A program made the translations under genes and the position numbers. From Mycetohabitans rhizoxinica HKI 454 (GTDB lineage: Bacteria; Pseudomonadota; Gammaproteobacteria; Burkholderiales; Burkholderiaceae): a DNA stretch of 33,348 nt. A model generated the notes under the pieces. It was given only the letters and a program-made list of their open reading frames with translations, did not search any database and was not told the origin of the DNA. Position 1 is the first letter of the stretch. Every line of letters starts with the position of its first letter. The stretch spans positions 192,716 to 226,063 of the forward strand of contig NC_014718.1 of assembly GCF_000198775.1 (NCBI RefSeq), written 5' to 3'. Below, in pieces: positions 14,358 through 21,787 of the stretch.

Positions 14358-16148
14358 TCAGTCGCTGGCATTCATCTGGAAGTATGCCTGCAGCAGCGCG
14401 GTTTTGTAGACTACGCCTAGCAATTTAGGCGCCTGCGTCGATGCGACGACAGGTAGCCGCTCGCCTTGGAAAGCGAGAAAGTGCTGCAACGCGGCGGCAA
14501 GCGGCATGTCCGGTGTCAGCGCGGCGAAATCTCGGCGCAGGTAGTCGCGCGCGCGGCGCTCGCGCGGACCGTGCTTGTCGAGCAGGTCGGAGGTGATGTC
14601 CTTTAACGCGACCACGCCCTGGAACCAGCCGGCGGCGTCGACGATATAGATGTACTTGACCGGATACTCGAGAAAGACACGCGTCATGTCCGCCACGCTC
14701 GCGTCCAGGCCAAGGACAGTGTCGGCCGGGCGCACCAGTTCGCGCATCTGCGTGGCCTTCAGGCGCAGCCGTTCACGACGTTCGCGGTTGCGCCGCAGCG
14801 TGACCTCGTACATGGAGGTCTCGGCCAGGGCCCGCGCGATGAAATAGGCGATCACGCTGGCTAGCATCAACGGCAGCACGACCTGGTAGCTGAGCGTCAT
14901 CTCGAAGATCATCAGGATCGCCATCAATGGCGCATGGGTCGCTGCCGCGAGGAAAGCGCCCATCCCGACGATCGCATACGCGAGTGGCGCCGACGTGGCG
15001 AGCGGCAAGTGCGCATGGGCCGCGAGTCCGTAAATCGCACCGAGCGCCGCGCCGACGAACAGCGTTGGCGTGAAAATACCGCCGACCGCGCCTGAGCCGG
15101 CTGTCGCGCAGGTCGCCGCCACCTTGAGCACCAGCACTGCAACGAGCGCTTGCCAGGTCCACGGCTGGTGCAGGATGGCGTTCACCACGCTATAGCCATT
15201 GCCCCACACTTGCGGTGCCTGGATCGACAAGGCACCCACTAACGCGCCGCCCAGCGCGAGCCGCCAGGGCAGGGGCGCTATCCATCGGCCGAACAGCCTG
15301 CGCGATGCGCTCAGCAAAAGCAGGAACGCCGGCGCGAGCATCCCGCACAGGATGCCGAGCCCGACGAACCACAGCACTTCGAGGCCGGAGATGGCCGGAA
15401 AGGGCGGCATCTCGTAGGGCGCTTGGTAGCCGGACAATGCACGCATCGTGACATTGGCGACCACGGATGACACGATGATCGGCCCGAAGCTCTCCATCGC
15501 GATCGAGCCCAGCACGATTTCGGTGACGAACAGCGCGCCGGCGATCGGGGCGCTGTACGCGGACGTGATGCCGGCCGCGGCGCCGCACGCTACCAGCAAG
15601 CGCAGACGTTCGGGGTCGACATGCACGAGGCGGCCGAGCAGCGACGCGCTGAGCGCGGCAAGCTGCACCATCGAGCCCTCGCGGCCGATCGAGCCACCGG
15701 AGACGATCGTGACTAGCGACGAGCCGCTGCGCCACAGGCTTTGTCGCACGGGTACCACCCCTTCGCCGATGGTCATCGCTTCCATATAGTCGGCATGGCC
15801 CTTGCCATCGTCGTTGCGCCGGGCCGCCAGCAGTAGCATGCCGGCCACGGCGCCTCCAGCGCTGGGCAGCGCGAGCCGCGCGTACCACGGCAAGTCGCGC
15901 GCGATCTGCACCAATCCGCTCGCATTGGGGTCGATGAGCGATTCCAGCCAGTCGATGCCGAGGCGGAACACGAGGGTCGCGGCTGCGCCGACCAAGCCGG
16001 CGAGGGTAGCCCACAGCAGCATCGTATGCTTGTCGGACAGCTTGAACAGGCGTTGCGCACGGGTGCGCAGCCTGAGCAAGAAGGCCAGTACGGCGCGGTG
16101 ACGATGGGTCAACGCGTGTCCAATTCCGCGTAGTGCCGGAACACGCAC
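14358..16148 (-). CDS. ClcB-like ClC chloride channel/transporter with C-terminal CBS pair
   Basis: A 596-aa ClC-family membrane protein moving chloride or related anions. Key pieces: GREGSMVQ with the external gating Glu (E157), SAPIAGALFVTE ending at E210, and GGIFTPTLFVG (356-366). In E. coli ClcA the internal proton Glu203 follows the position of E210 here, and this protein has Ile (I211) there, so proton coupling may be absent or different. After the membrane part come two CBS domains (about 470-590; LDASVADMTRVFLEYPVKYI and ALTPDMPLAAALQHFLAFQG), a likely nucleotide-sensing module. The ATG at 16148 overlaps the glutathione transferase gene by 40 bp; a TTG at 16112 is an alternative. Coupling with the upstream gene is probable. 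Confidence 0.9.
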   Translation of the reverse strand: MRVPALRGIGHALTHRHRAVLAFLLRLRTRAQRLFKLSDKHTMLLWATLAGLVGAAATLVFRLGIDWLESLIDPNASGLVQIARDLPWYARLALPSAGGAVAGMLLLAARRNDDGKGHADYMEAMTIGEGVVPVRQSLWRSGSSLVTIVSGGSIGREGSMVQLAALSASLLGRLVHVDPERLRLLVACGAAAGITSAYSAPIAGALFVTEIVLGSIAMESFGPIIVSSVVANVTMRALSGYQAPYEMPPFPAISGLEVLWFVGLGILCGMLAPAFLLLLSASRRLFGRWIAPLPWRLALGGALVGALSIQAPQVWGNGYSVVNAILHQPWTWQALVAVLVLKVAATCATAGSGAVGGIFTPTLFVGAALGAIYGLAAHAHLPLATSAPLAYAIVGMGAFLAAATHAPLMAILMIFEMTLSYQVVLPLMLASVIAYFIARALAETSMYEVTLRRNRERRERLRLKATQMRELVRPADTVLGLDASVADMTRVFLEYPVKYIYIVDAAGWFQGVVALKDITSDLLDKHGPRERRARDYLRRDFAALTPDMPLAAALQHFLAFQGERLPVVASTQAPKLLGVVYKTALLQAYFQMNASD

Positions 16149-16870
16149 GACTCGTTGTGCGGGACGCGGCGAGGCGACGCCAGGTACGCGGCGATGCGCG
16201 GCCGCGTGCGCACCGCTTCATGTAGCGCCGTGAGCTTCGGATACTGTGTCGCGAAGCGAGCGGTGGCACGCGGAAACGCGTAGTGCAGTCCATCGATGAG
16301 TTGGAACATCGACAGGTCTGCGTAGCTCAATGTCGCGCCAACCAAGTGCGTGCATCCCGCGGGATTCTGCTCGAGCACACGCTCGAAATAATGCATGAAC
16401 TTCGGTATTCGGTTGGCGATGAAATCGGCGGCGCGCTGCCGGGCGGCGTCGCGCTGCTGCTCGAAATACAGCGCGCTGGCGATCGGGTGGTGCGTGTCGT
16501 GTGCCTCGGTCACCATGTCGGCAATCGTCAGCTGTAGCCCGTGGACCCAGTGGCGTAGCGCTTCATCGGCGGGCGCCAGGCCGAGCCGGGGCCCTAGGTA
16601 CAACAGGATGTTAGCGGTCTGCGCGACGAGCGTCGTGCCGTCGCGCAGGAAGGGGGGAGCGAATGGGAGGTAGGGCTCGGTTTGGCTTTGCAGGATCGAC
16701 ATCATCGCGCCGATGCCGTGCTCCGTGCCCTGCGGATTGGCGTCCTCGCGGCGACCGGACGGCGGCAGGCGCGCGACGTCGAGATAATCCGCACCCGCCT
16801 CTTCGAGCGCTAGGCGGACGAATTCACCGCGGCCCTGCAAGCCCGGCCAGTAGTACAGTTCGTAGCTCAT
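16109..16870 (-). CDS. Glutathione S-transferase family protein
   Basis: A 253-aa cytosolic glutathione transferase. The N-terminal thioredoxin-like domain starts YELYYWPGLQGRGEFVRLALEEAGADY, the G-site region with Tyr near the N-terminus as in Tyr-type classes, and continues to QTANILLYLG, the gamma-Glu-binding turn. The C-terminal all-helical domain holds the typical GATLSYADLSMFQLIDGL. I chose ATG 16870 because it begins directly at the family start; upstream codons add 22 residues unlike the family. No strong ribosome site is visible. Its end overlaps the ClC gene. Role is probably detoxification of electrophiles; substrate unknown. Confidence 0.87.
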   Translation of the reverse strand: MSYELYYWPGLQGRGEFVRLALEEAGADYLDVARLPPSGRREDANPQGTEHGIGAMMSILQSQTEPYLPFAPPFLRDGTTLVAQTANILLYLGPRLGLAPADEALRHWVHGLQLTIADMVTEAHDTHHPIASALYFEQQRDAARQRAADFIANRIPKFMHYFERVLEQNPAGCTHLVGATLSYADLSMFQLIDGLHYAFPRATARFATQYPKLTALHEAVRTRPRIAAYLASPRRVPHNESCVFRHYAELDTR

Positions 16871-16900
16871 AATCACAGTGCTGGGACAGTGTGCCGACGG

Positions 16901-16946
16901 ACAGCGGCCGTCGGCAGCCGGTGACCCGGCGTGCAACGGCCGCTGT
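16901..16946. other. 46-nt two-stage dyad (stem-loop) between YeiH-family gene and GST
   Basis: Outer arms ACAGCGGCCGT (16901-16911) and ACGGCCGCTGT (16936-16946) are perfect 11-bp inverted repeats. Inside, GCCGG-TGAC-CCGGC forms a second 5-bp stem, leaving a symmetric 5/5 internal loop. No T-run follows on either strand, so a classical rho-independent terminator is unlikely. It lies 31 bp upstream of the GST start, on the non-coding side. Confidence 0.75.
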
Positions 16947-17013
16947 ACCCGCGCGGCGCCGCAAGTCGGGCCGCGCCTGTCGTTACGATACCATTGACTG
17001 CCGTATCGCTGCG

Positions 17014-18111
17014 CTAGCCGAGCCAGCGCTCGACGCCGAGCGTCAGCGCGTAACCCCCGGCGATCAGCCAGAGCTGCAGCAGCGCGCCGGCGATCAGCGC
17101 ACGCGGCCCGGCCTCGCGAATCTGCGCGACCCGGGTTTCGATTCCGAGCGCGGTCATCGCCATTGTCAGCGCGAAGGTGTCTAGGCTATTGAGGATGTAG
17201 GACACGTGCGACGGGATCACGTGCAGCGAGTTCACCAGCACCAGCACGAGAAAGCCGAGCGCGAACCACGGCACGGGCAACTTGCCGCGCCGTGTGCTAC
17301 TGCCGGCCGGTTGCGCATTGCGCGCGGCCCGGGCGATGAAGCCGGCGACCACGAAAATCGCCGGCACCAGCAGCATTACACGGGTCATCTTGACGATCGT
17401 CGCCACGTGTACCGTTTGCGCGTTGATCGCGCTGGCGGCGCCGACCACCTGCGCTACCTCGTGGATGGTGCCGCCGAAGTACAGACCGAGCCCGGTCGCG
17501 TCCAAATGAAGCCATCCGGCATTGGCCATCAGTGGATAGACGAACATCGACAGCGTGCCGAACAGCACCACCGTGCCGACCGCCATCGCACTCTTGTGTG
17601 GCTTGGATTGCAACGTGGACTCGAACGCGACGACGGCTGCCGCGCCGCAGATCGCGCTGCCCGCGGCTGTGAGCAGCGCGGTGTCCCGGTCTAGCTTCAG
17701 CCATCGGGTTCCGACCCACCAGCCAATAGCCAGCGTCGCAGCGACGACCACGACGGACATCGCCAGCCCGGTTAGTCCGACTTGCGCGATTTCCTGCAGA
17801 CTGACGCGTAGCCCAAAAAATGCGACCGCGATGCGCAGCAGTTTGCGCGCGGAGAAGTTCACGCCGGCGGCCCAACTGTCCGGCATGGCGACGCGCAATG
17901 CGTTACCGTACACCGCACCGCACGCAATGCCCACGATCAGCGGACTCATGCCGAGTCTGGCGATGGGCGGCCACGCGGCCAATTGTGTGACTGCAAAGGC
18001 AAACAGCGCGACGAACAGCACGCCGTTGAGCAGCCCGCGGCGTGATGCCGCGCCCGCGCCCGCGGGCGTGCCCGGCGACAGCGAGGATGACTTGGAAATG
18101 AGGATGGACAT
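17014..18111 (-). CDS. YeiH-family (UPF0324) membrane transporter, putative sulfate/anion exporter
   Basis: A 365-aa polytopic inner-membrane protein of the YeiH/UPF0324 family. Seen: about ten hydrophobic segments; GMSPLIVGIACGAVYGNALR; KLLRIAVAFFGLRVSLQEIA; AAGSAICGAAAVVAFESTLQ (conserved SAICGAAAV core); and the GGTIHEVAQVVGA motif. Family members are annotated as putative sulfate exporters without firm biochemistry in most cases. ATG 18111 is chosen; a TTG three codons upstream is possible, and no clear ribosome site supports either. The divergent LysR gene starts 110 bp away, matching the common yeiH-type transporter/LysR pairing, so it is the probable regulator. Confidence 0.88.
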   Translation of the reverse strand: MSILISKSSSLSPGTPAGAGAASRRGLLNGVLFVALFAFAVTQLAAWPPIARLGMSPLIVGIACGAVYGNALRVAMPDSWAAGVNFSARKLLRIAVAFFGLRVSLQEIAQVGLTGLAMSVVVVAATLAIGWWVGTRWLKLDRDTALLTAAGSAICGAAAVVAFESTLQSKPHKSAMAVGTVVLFGTLSMFVYPLMANAGWLHLDATGLGLYFGGTIHEVAQVVGAASAINAQTVHVATIVKMTRVMLLVPAIFVVAGFIARAARNAQPAGSSTRRGKLPVPWFALGFLVLVLVNSLHVIPSHVSYILNSLDTFALTMAMTALGIETRVAQIREAGPRALIAGALLQLWLIAGGYALTLGVERWLG

Positions 18112-18120
18112 GGCGTTCAA

Positions 18121-18221
18121 GTGACAGGTGACCTCGACAGTCCCATCCTAAATTGGATATATCGTTATGAAAAATCGTCATTTGAAATGTAAACTATCGG
18201 CTTAACTGATGGTTTGAATGC
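18121..18221. promoter_or_regulatory. AT-rich divergent spacer, candidate LysR site
   Basis: The spacer between the YeiH-family gene and its LysR neighbour contains an AT-rich core (18150-18195) with the imperfect 13-bp direct repeat TCGTTAT/TCGTCAT and an 8-bp palindrome GATATATC. LysR proteins usually bind such divergent AT-rich spacers; the exact site is inference. Confidence 0.35.
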
Positions 18222-19103
18222 ATGACCCCTGATCAACTTTTGACCTTTGCCGCCGTCGCGGAACATCAGAACATCAGCCGGGCGGCCGAAGCGGTGCATT
18301 TGTCGCAACCCGCGGTGTCCGGTCAGCTGCGGCTGCTGCAAGAGGAATTTGGCGAGTCGTTGTACGTGCGCAACGGCCGCGGCGTGCGGCTCACGGATGC
18401 CGGCCGGCAACTGGCCGTCCATGCCGCGCGGCTGCGCGATACGTGGCAACAGGCGCATGCGCTGCGCGACGCGTTGCGGGGTTTGGAGCGTGGCACATTG
18501 CGCATCGGGGCCAGCACGACGCCAGCCAGCTATCTGCTGCCGTATCTGGTCGCGCACTTTCACCGCGCCCATCCCGATATCGAGATCCGCACCATCTATG
18601 GCAACACGAGCGATGTCTGCCATGCGCTACAGGAGTTGGACATCGCGCTGATTGAAGGCAGTGTGCCCGCTGAGCTACCGGCCGACACGCACGTGCATCC
18701 GTGGCACGACGACGAGATTGTCGCGATCGTGCCAGCCGGTCACCCGCTGGCAAGCGATGGAGCCGCACCGTTGTCGCGGATCAGCCAGTTTCCACTGATC
18801 TGGCGTGAGTCCGGCTCCGGCGTGCGGCACGAGGTCGAGCGCGCGTTCGCGCGGGCCGGTGCGAGCGCGCGGGCCGCGTTGGAGTTGGCCGGCGTCGAGG
18901 GGGTGAAGGAGGCGGTGCGCGCCGGCATGGGCGTGGGTTTCGTGTCGGCGATGGCGATGCGGCATGAGGATGCGCGCCTGATCAGCGTGTCGCTGGCGCC
19001 GCAACCGCTGACGCGGCGTTTCTCGATCCTGGTCATGCACGGTTCGGCGGCGTCGCGCGCGGCGCTCAAATTCCTGGCCCTATGCGGCATCGACTCGGGA
19101 TAG
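18222..19103 (+). CDS. LysR-family regulator (YeiE/CysB-like layout)
   Basis: A 293-aa LysR-type regulator. The winged helix is classical: LLTFAAVAEHQNISRAAEAV then HLSQPAVSGQLRLLQEEFGE, followed by the helix linker and a periplasmic-binding-protein-like effector domain from about residue 88 (GTLRIGASTTPASYLLPYLV). AGHPLASDGAAPL and EAVRAGMGVGFVSAMAM are usual effector-domain elements. It is divergent from the YeiH-family transporter, so it likely activates that gene in response to an anion or its metabolite (inference). The start at 18222 has only a weak ribosome site. About 135 bp separates it from the sugar-acid kinase. Confidence 0.9.
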   Translation: MTPDQLLTFAAVAEHQNISRAAEAVHLSQPAVSGQLRLLQEEFGESLYVRNGRGVRLTDAGRQLAVHAARLRDTWQQAHALRDALRGLERGTLRIGASTTPASYLLPYLVAHFHRAHPDIEIRTIYGNTSDVCHALQELDIALIEGSVPAELPADTHVHPWHDDEIVAIVPAGHPLASDGAAPLSRISQFPLIWRESGSGVRHEVERAFARAGASARAALELAGVEGVKEAVRAGMGVGFVSAMAMRHEDARLISVSLAPQPLTRRFSILVMHGSAASRAALKFLALCGIDSG

Positions 19104-19141
19104 TCTCTATGGCGTGATGTGCAGCCTGTGCGGACCATTTC

Positions 19142-19156
19142 TGCCTCAATGAGGCA
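19142..19156. promoter_or_regulatory. 15-bp palindrome TGCCTCA-A-TGAGGCA
   Basis: A perfect inverted repeat with 7-bp arms and a one-base centre, 83 bp upstream of the kinase start and 39 bp past the LysR gene. The short loop argues for a protein site over a terminator. It may serve a second regulator of the kinase gene. Confidence 0.45.
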
Positions 19157-19184
19157 CAGACCTCGCGCCTTTTGGGTGTGGACT

Positions 19185-19198
19185 GGGAACCGGTTCCC
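19185..19198. promoter_or_regulatory. LacI-family-type operator GGGAACCGGTTCCC
   Basis: A perfect 14-bp palindrome centred on CG, with the AACCGGTT core typical of LacI/GalR-family operators. PtxS, the 2-ketogluconate-responsive repressor of Pseudomonas, binds TGAAACCGGTTTCA (known). It lies 40 bp upstream of the PfkB kinase start, where a repressor would block transcription. No LacI-family gene is in the window. Confidence 0.65.
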
Positions 19199-19238
19199 CG
19201 ACATAGATTAAGACTGCACTGGCAGTCGAGGACGAACG

Positions 19239-20195
19239 ATGATCGAAACCCTGTTGCCGCTGGATGTGGTGACCTACGGCGAAGCGATGGCGCTGTTCGT
19301 GGCGACTGAGCGTGCTCATGACCTTGCCCACGTCAGGCATTTCACCAAACGCATCGCCGGCGCGGACCTGAACGTCGCCACTGGGCTCGCGCGGCTCGGT
19401 TTCCGTGTTGGCTGGATCAGCCGCGTCGGCGCGGATTCATTTGGTCGCTATGTACTGGACGTATTGGCCGAAGAGGGGATCGATGCAACGCATGTGACGG
19501 TCGATCCGCGCTATCCGACCGGCTTCCAACTGAAAAGCCGCGCCGATGACGGCCGCGATCCGCAAGTAGAGCATTTTCGTCGTGGCTCGGCGGCAAGCCA
19601 CCTGTCGCTCGACGACTATGCGGCCGATTACGTGCTCGGCGCGCGGCACCTGCACTTGACCGGCGTCGCCGCGGCCATCTCGGAGAGCTCCCGCGAGTTG
19701 GCATTCAAATTGGCTCGCGAAATGCGCGGGGCCGGCAAGACAGTGTCGTTCGACCCGAATCTGCGTCCGACGCTATGGCCATCGCGCGAAGCGATGGTCG
19801 AGCAGATTAATGCGTTGGCGGCGCTCGCCGATTGGGTGTTGCCGGGCGTGGCGGAGGGCGCGGTGTTGACCGGCAGCGGCGATCCGGCCGCGATCGCGCG
19901 CTTCTACATCGAGCGGGGCGCGCGTGGCGTGGTGGTCAAGCTGGGGGCGCACGGCGCGTACTATCGGCACGGCGATGATGAGGGCATCGTGCCGGGTGTT
20001 TACGTCGAGCGGGTGGTGGACACGGTCGGCGCCGGCGATGGCTTTGCGGTCGGCGTGATCAGTGCGCTGCTGCAGGGGCGCACGGTCCGGCACGCAGTCG
20101 AGCGCGGCAATCGAATCGGTGCGTTGGCGATCCAGGTCATCGGCGACAGCGAAGGCTTGCCTACACGGGCGGCGCTGGATGCGCTTGAGCAGTGA
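19239..20195 (+). CDS. kdgK: PfkB-family sugar-acid kinase, probable 2-dehydro-3-deoxygluconokinase
   Basis: A 318-aa ribokinase/PfkB-fold kinase. Seen: GADLNVATGLARLG (substrate-side Gly/Asn motif), FDPNLRPTLW at 171-180 (typical of KDG kinases), and VVDTVGAGDGFAVGVIS with the catalytic base D267 in GAGD. The likely reaction phosphorylates 2-keto-3-deoxygluconate to KDPG for the Entner-Doudoroff route; 2-ketogluconate kinase is the main alternative, and the PtxS-like palindrome just upstream is compatible with it. The ATG at 19239 has GAGGA seven bases upstream. No other sugar-acid genes adjoin it. A three-copy 11-bp repeat follows downstream. Confidence 0.85.
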   Translation: MIETLLPLDVVTYGEAMALFVATERAHDLAHVRHFTKRIAGADLNVATGLARLGFRVGWISRVGADSFGRYVLDVLAEEGIDATHVTVDPRYPTGFQLKSRADDGRDPQVEHFRRGSAASHLSLDDYAADYVLGARHLHLTGVAAAISESSRELAFKLAREMRGAGKTVSFDPNLRPTLWPSREAMVEQINALAALADWVLPGVAEGAVLTGSGDPAAIARFYIERGARGVVVKLGAHGAYYRHGDDEGIVPGVYVERVVDTVGAGDGFAVGVISALLQGRTVRHAVERGNRIGALAIQVIGDSEGLPTRAALDALEQ

Positions 20196-20319
20196 GTGTC
20201 ATCGTGCGCGATCGGTGTACAGGAATCGGTCCCGTGTCCGTTGCGCGATGGCGAGTGGCCTGCCGTGCTCGTTGACCGCACCCTTGACGGGCAGCCGGGC
20301 GACACGGTTGGCTTGGACA

Positions 20320-20352
20320 ATAGGCAGGCGACAGGCAGGTGATAGGCAAGCG
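20320..20352. repeat. Three-copy 11-bp tandem repeat
   Basis: ATAGGCAGGCG, ACAGGCAGGTG and ATAGGCAAGCG follow in tandem (consensus AYAGGCARGYG) in the 190-bp gap between the kinase and the PAP2 gene, whose stop codons face each other. The AGGCA core is also seen in the 10-bp array at 5411-5510; whether they are related is unknown. Confidence 0.7.
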
Positions 20353-20385
20353 ACGCGCGTCGACACAGCAGTGCTGACGGCCGTC

Positions 20386-21033
20386 CTACGCGACCGCCCA
20401 GCCGCGCCGGATCAGCGCCGCGCACAGGAACCGATAGGGCGGCTCACTGCGGCGCAACAGTGGCGGCACGACCCGGGGTGCGAGACGGTGAGCGAGCACG
20501 GCGCACGCCATGCCGAGCAGCATGCCGCAGCCGACATCCAGCGGGAAGTGGATGCCCGCATAAATGCGGGCCCAGCCGACCAGCAGCCCGGCCAACGCCA
20601 GGGCCGCTCCGGCCACCCGAGTGCCGGCGTGCAGCAGTAGGCTGCAGGCGACTGAAAAGGCGAGCGTGGTATGGTCGCTGGGCAGCGATGCGTCGTCGAT
20701 GTGAGCAATCCATGCGTGTCCCAGGCCGATCGCGAACGGCCGGGGGTGGGGCCACATTGCCCCGATGATCTGGGCGATTCCAACGCCGAGCGCGGCGGCC
20801 AGGGCGGCTTCGACGAAATGGCCGCGGCATGCTTGTGAGCGGCCGGCGGCAGGGGTGGGGACCCCCACGTGTGTTGGACGCGTGCGGCTCGGCACGCGCA
20901 ACCAGCCGGCGACGAGCGTCGCCGGCATGGCCCAGATCAGCGCATTCGCGCAAAATGACATCAACGCGTGCATCGCCGGCGACGGCGCGCTTGCGTTGAG
21001 TAACAGGAACAGCGTTTGATTCAAGGATTCCAT
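20386..21033 (-). CDS. PAP2-family membrane phosphatase (undecaprenyl-diphosphatase BcrC-like)
   Basis: A 215-aa membrane protein with PAP2 motifs in order: PHPRPF (C1-like, without the usual upstream Lys visible), SLPSDHTT (C2, His) and RIYAGIHFPLDV (C3, Arg-His-Asp). Such enzymes remove phosphate from lipid pyrophosphates; the BcrC subgroup recycles undecaprenyl pyrophosphate for cell-wall and polysaccharide synthesis. ATG 21033 begins MESLNQTLFLLLNA, the usual start of the subgroup; a GTG 15 bases upstream is possible. No strong ribosome site. It is divergent from the DUF3022-like gene. Lipid A phosphatase activity cannot be excluded. Confidence 0.88.
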   Translation of the reverse strand: MESLNQTLFLLLNASAPSPAMHALMSFCANALIWAMPATLVAGWLRVPSRTRPTHVGVPTPAAGRSQACRGHFVEAALAAALGVGIAQIIGAMWPHPRPFAIGLGHAWIAHIDDASLPSDHTTLAFSVACSLLLHAGTRVAGAALALAGLLVGWARIYAGIHFPLDVGCGMLLGMACAVLAHRLAPRVVPPLLRRSEPPYRFLCAALIRRGWAVA

Positions 21034-21182
21034 CGATGGGGGCGGCACGATTTCAGAAATGACGAACGCCCAAGGATATCGCAGCCACCTTAACGTGCGC
21101 TTAGCGCTGCGGCCACGGCAAGCTTGTCGCGGCGGCGGACTTCATAGGGCCGATACCTTCCCGACTTGCATGCGCGGCCCGT

Positions 21183-21210
21183 TATGATAGCCTCGGCACT
21201 CTTTCGAGGC
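21183..21210 (+). promoter_or_regulatory. -10 box and 5' leader hairpin covering the ribosome site
   Basis: TATGAT at 21183-21188 resembles a -10 box. GCCTCG (21190-21195) pairs with CGAGGC (21205-21210) around a 9-nt loop, and the only ribosome-site-like sequence (GAGG, 21206-21209, ten bases before ATG 21220) lies in the 3' arm. Translation could therefore be limited by this hairpin. If transcription starts about seven bases past the -10 box (near 21195), only the 3' arm would be transcribed, so the start site decides this. Confidence 0.35.
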
Positions 21211-21219
21211 TCCCCATCC

Positions 21220-21585
21220 ATGGCCCGTCCGCCTTTTCTTTTTAATGATCCGCTGCGCGAGCACCTTGCCCGCGTCGTCAGCGACCTGTTGCCGGAAACC
21301 GCCCATTTCACCGATACGCAGACCGAGGCCGGCCATCCGGCGCTGCGCATCGACTGGACAGTCTCGCCCTTTTCGCGGCGGCACTCGAAGGTCATGCTCG
21401 ATGTGGTGTTCGTCGATTCGAGTCTGGCGCGCTATGCGGCCGCGCCGCCCAACGAGCGCGCTCGGGCCGAAGCCGTGCTGCGCGCCTACTTAGAGGCGGT
21501 GATCGGTTCGATGGAAGAGCAGTACGCGCTGGGCAAGGAGATCGAGCCGGTGTCTGAGGTCGAGCTCGGGCGCGAGTTCGCATGA
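21220..21585 (+). CDS. DUF3022-like conserved small protein
   Basis: A 121-aa protein: FLFNDPLREHLARVVSDLLP, then ALRIDWTVSPFSRRHSKVML and a C-terminal helix rich in Glu. The layout resembles DUF3022 proteins of Burkholderia-type genomes (recalled from memory; function unknown). No signal peptide or membrane segment. ATG 21220 is preferred over in-frame ATGs at 21166 and 21184 because a -10-like box overlaps the latter. The neighbour on the left is divergent; on the right the P-loop kinase converges with a 200-bp gap that shows nothing clear. Confidence 0.7.
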   Translation: MARPPFLFNDPLREHLARVVSDLLPETAHFTDTQTEAGHPALRIDWTVSPFSRRHSKVMLDVVFVDSSLARYAAAPPNERARAEAVLRAYLEAVIGSMEEQYALGKEIEPVSEVELGREFA

Positions 21586-21787
21586 CACGCGCGTTGCGGC
21601 CAGGCGCACGCCATGCCATACCAGTGCGATCGAGCTGACGAGCGCCGGTGCAGTCTGTGCGGTCGTGGCGCTGTTTCGTGAAGGCAGGTTGCCACAAAGC
21701 CGCTTTATCCGGCAGAAGCAGGTCGAGCTCGATGCCTTCTGGAGAATTGCTTTGGCCGCCTATACACGGGACAGCCGAAGCGGGAAC

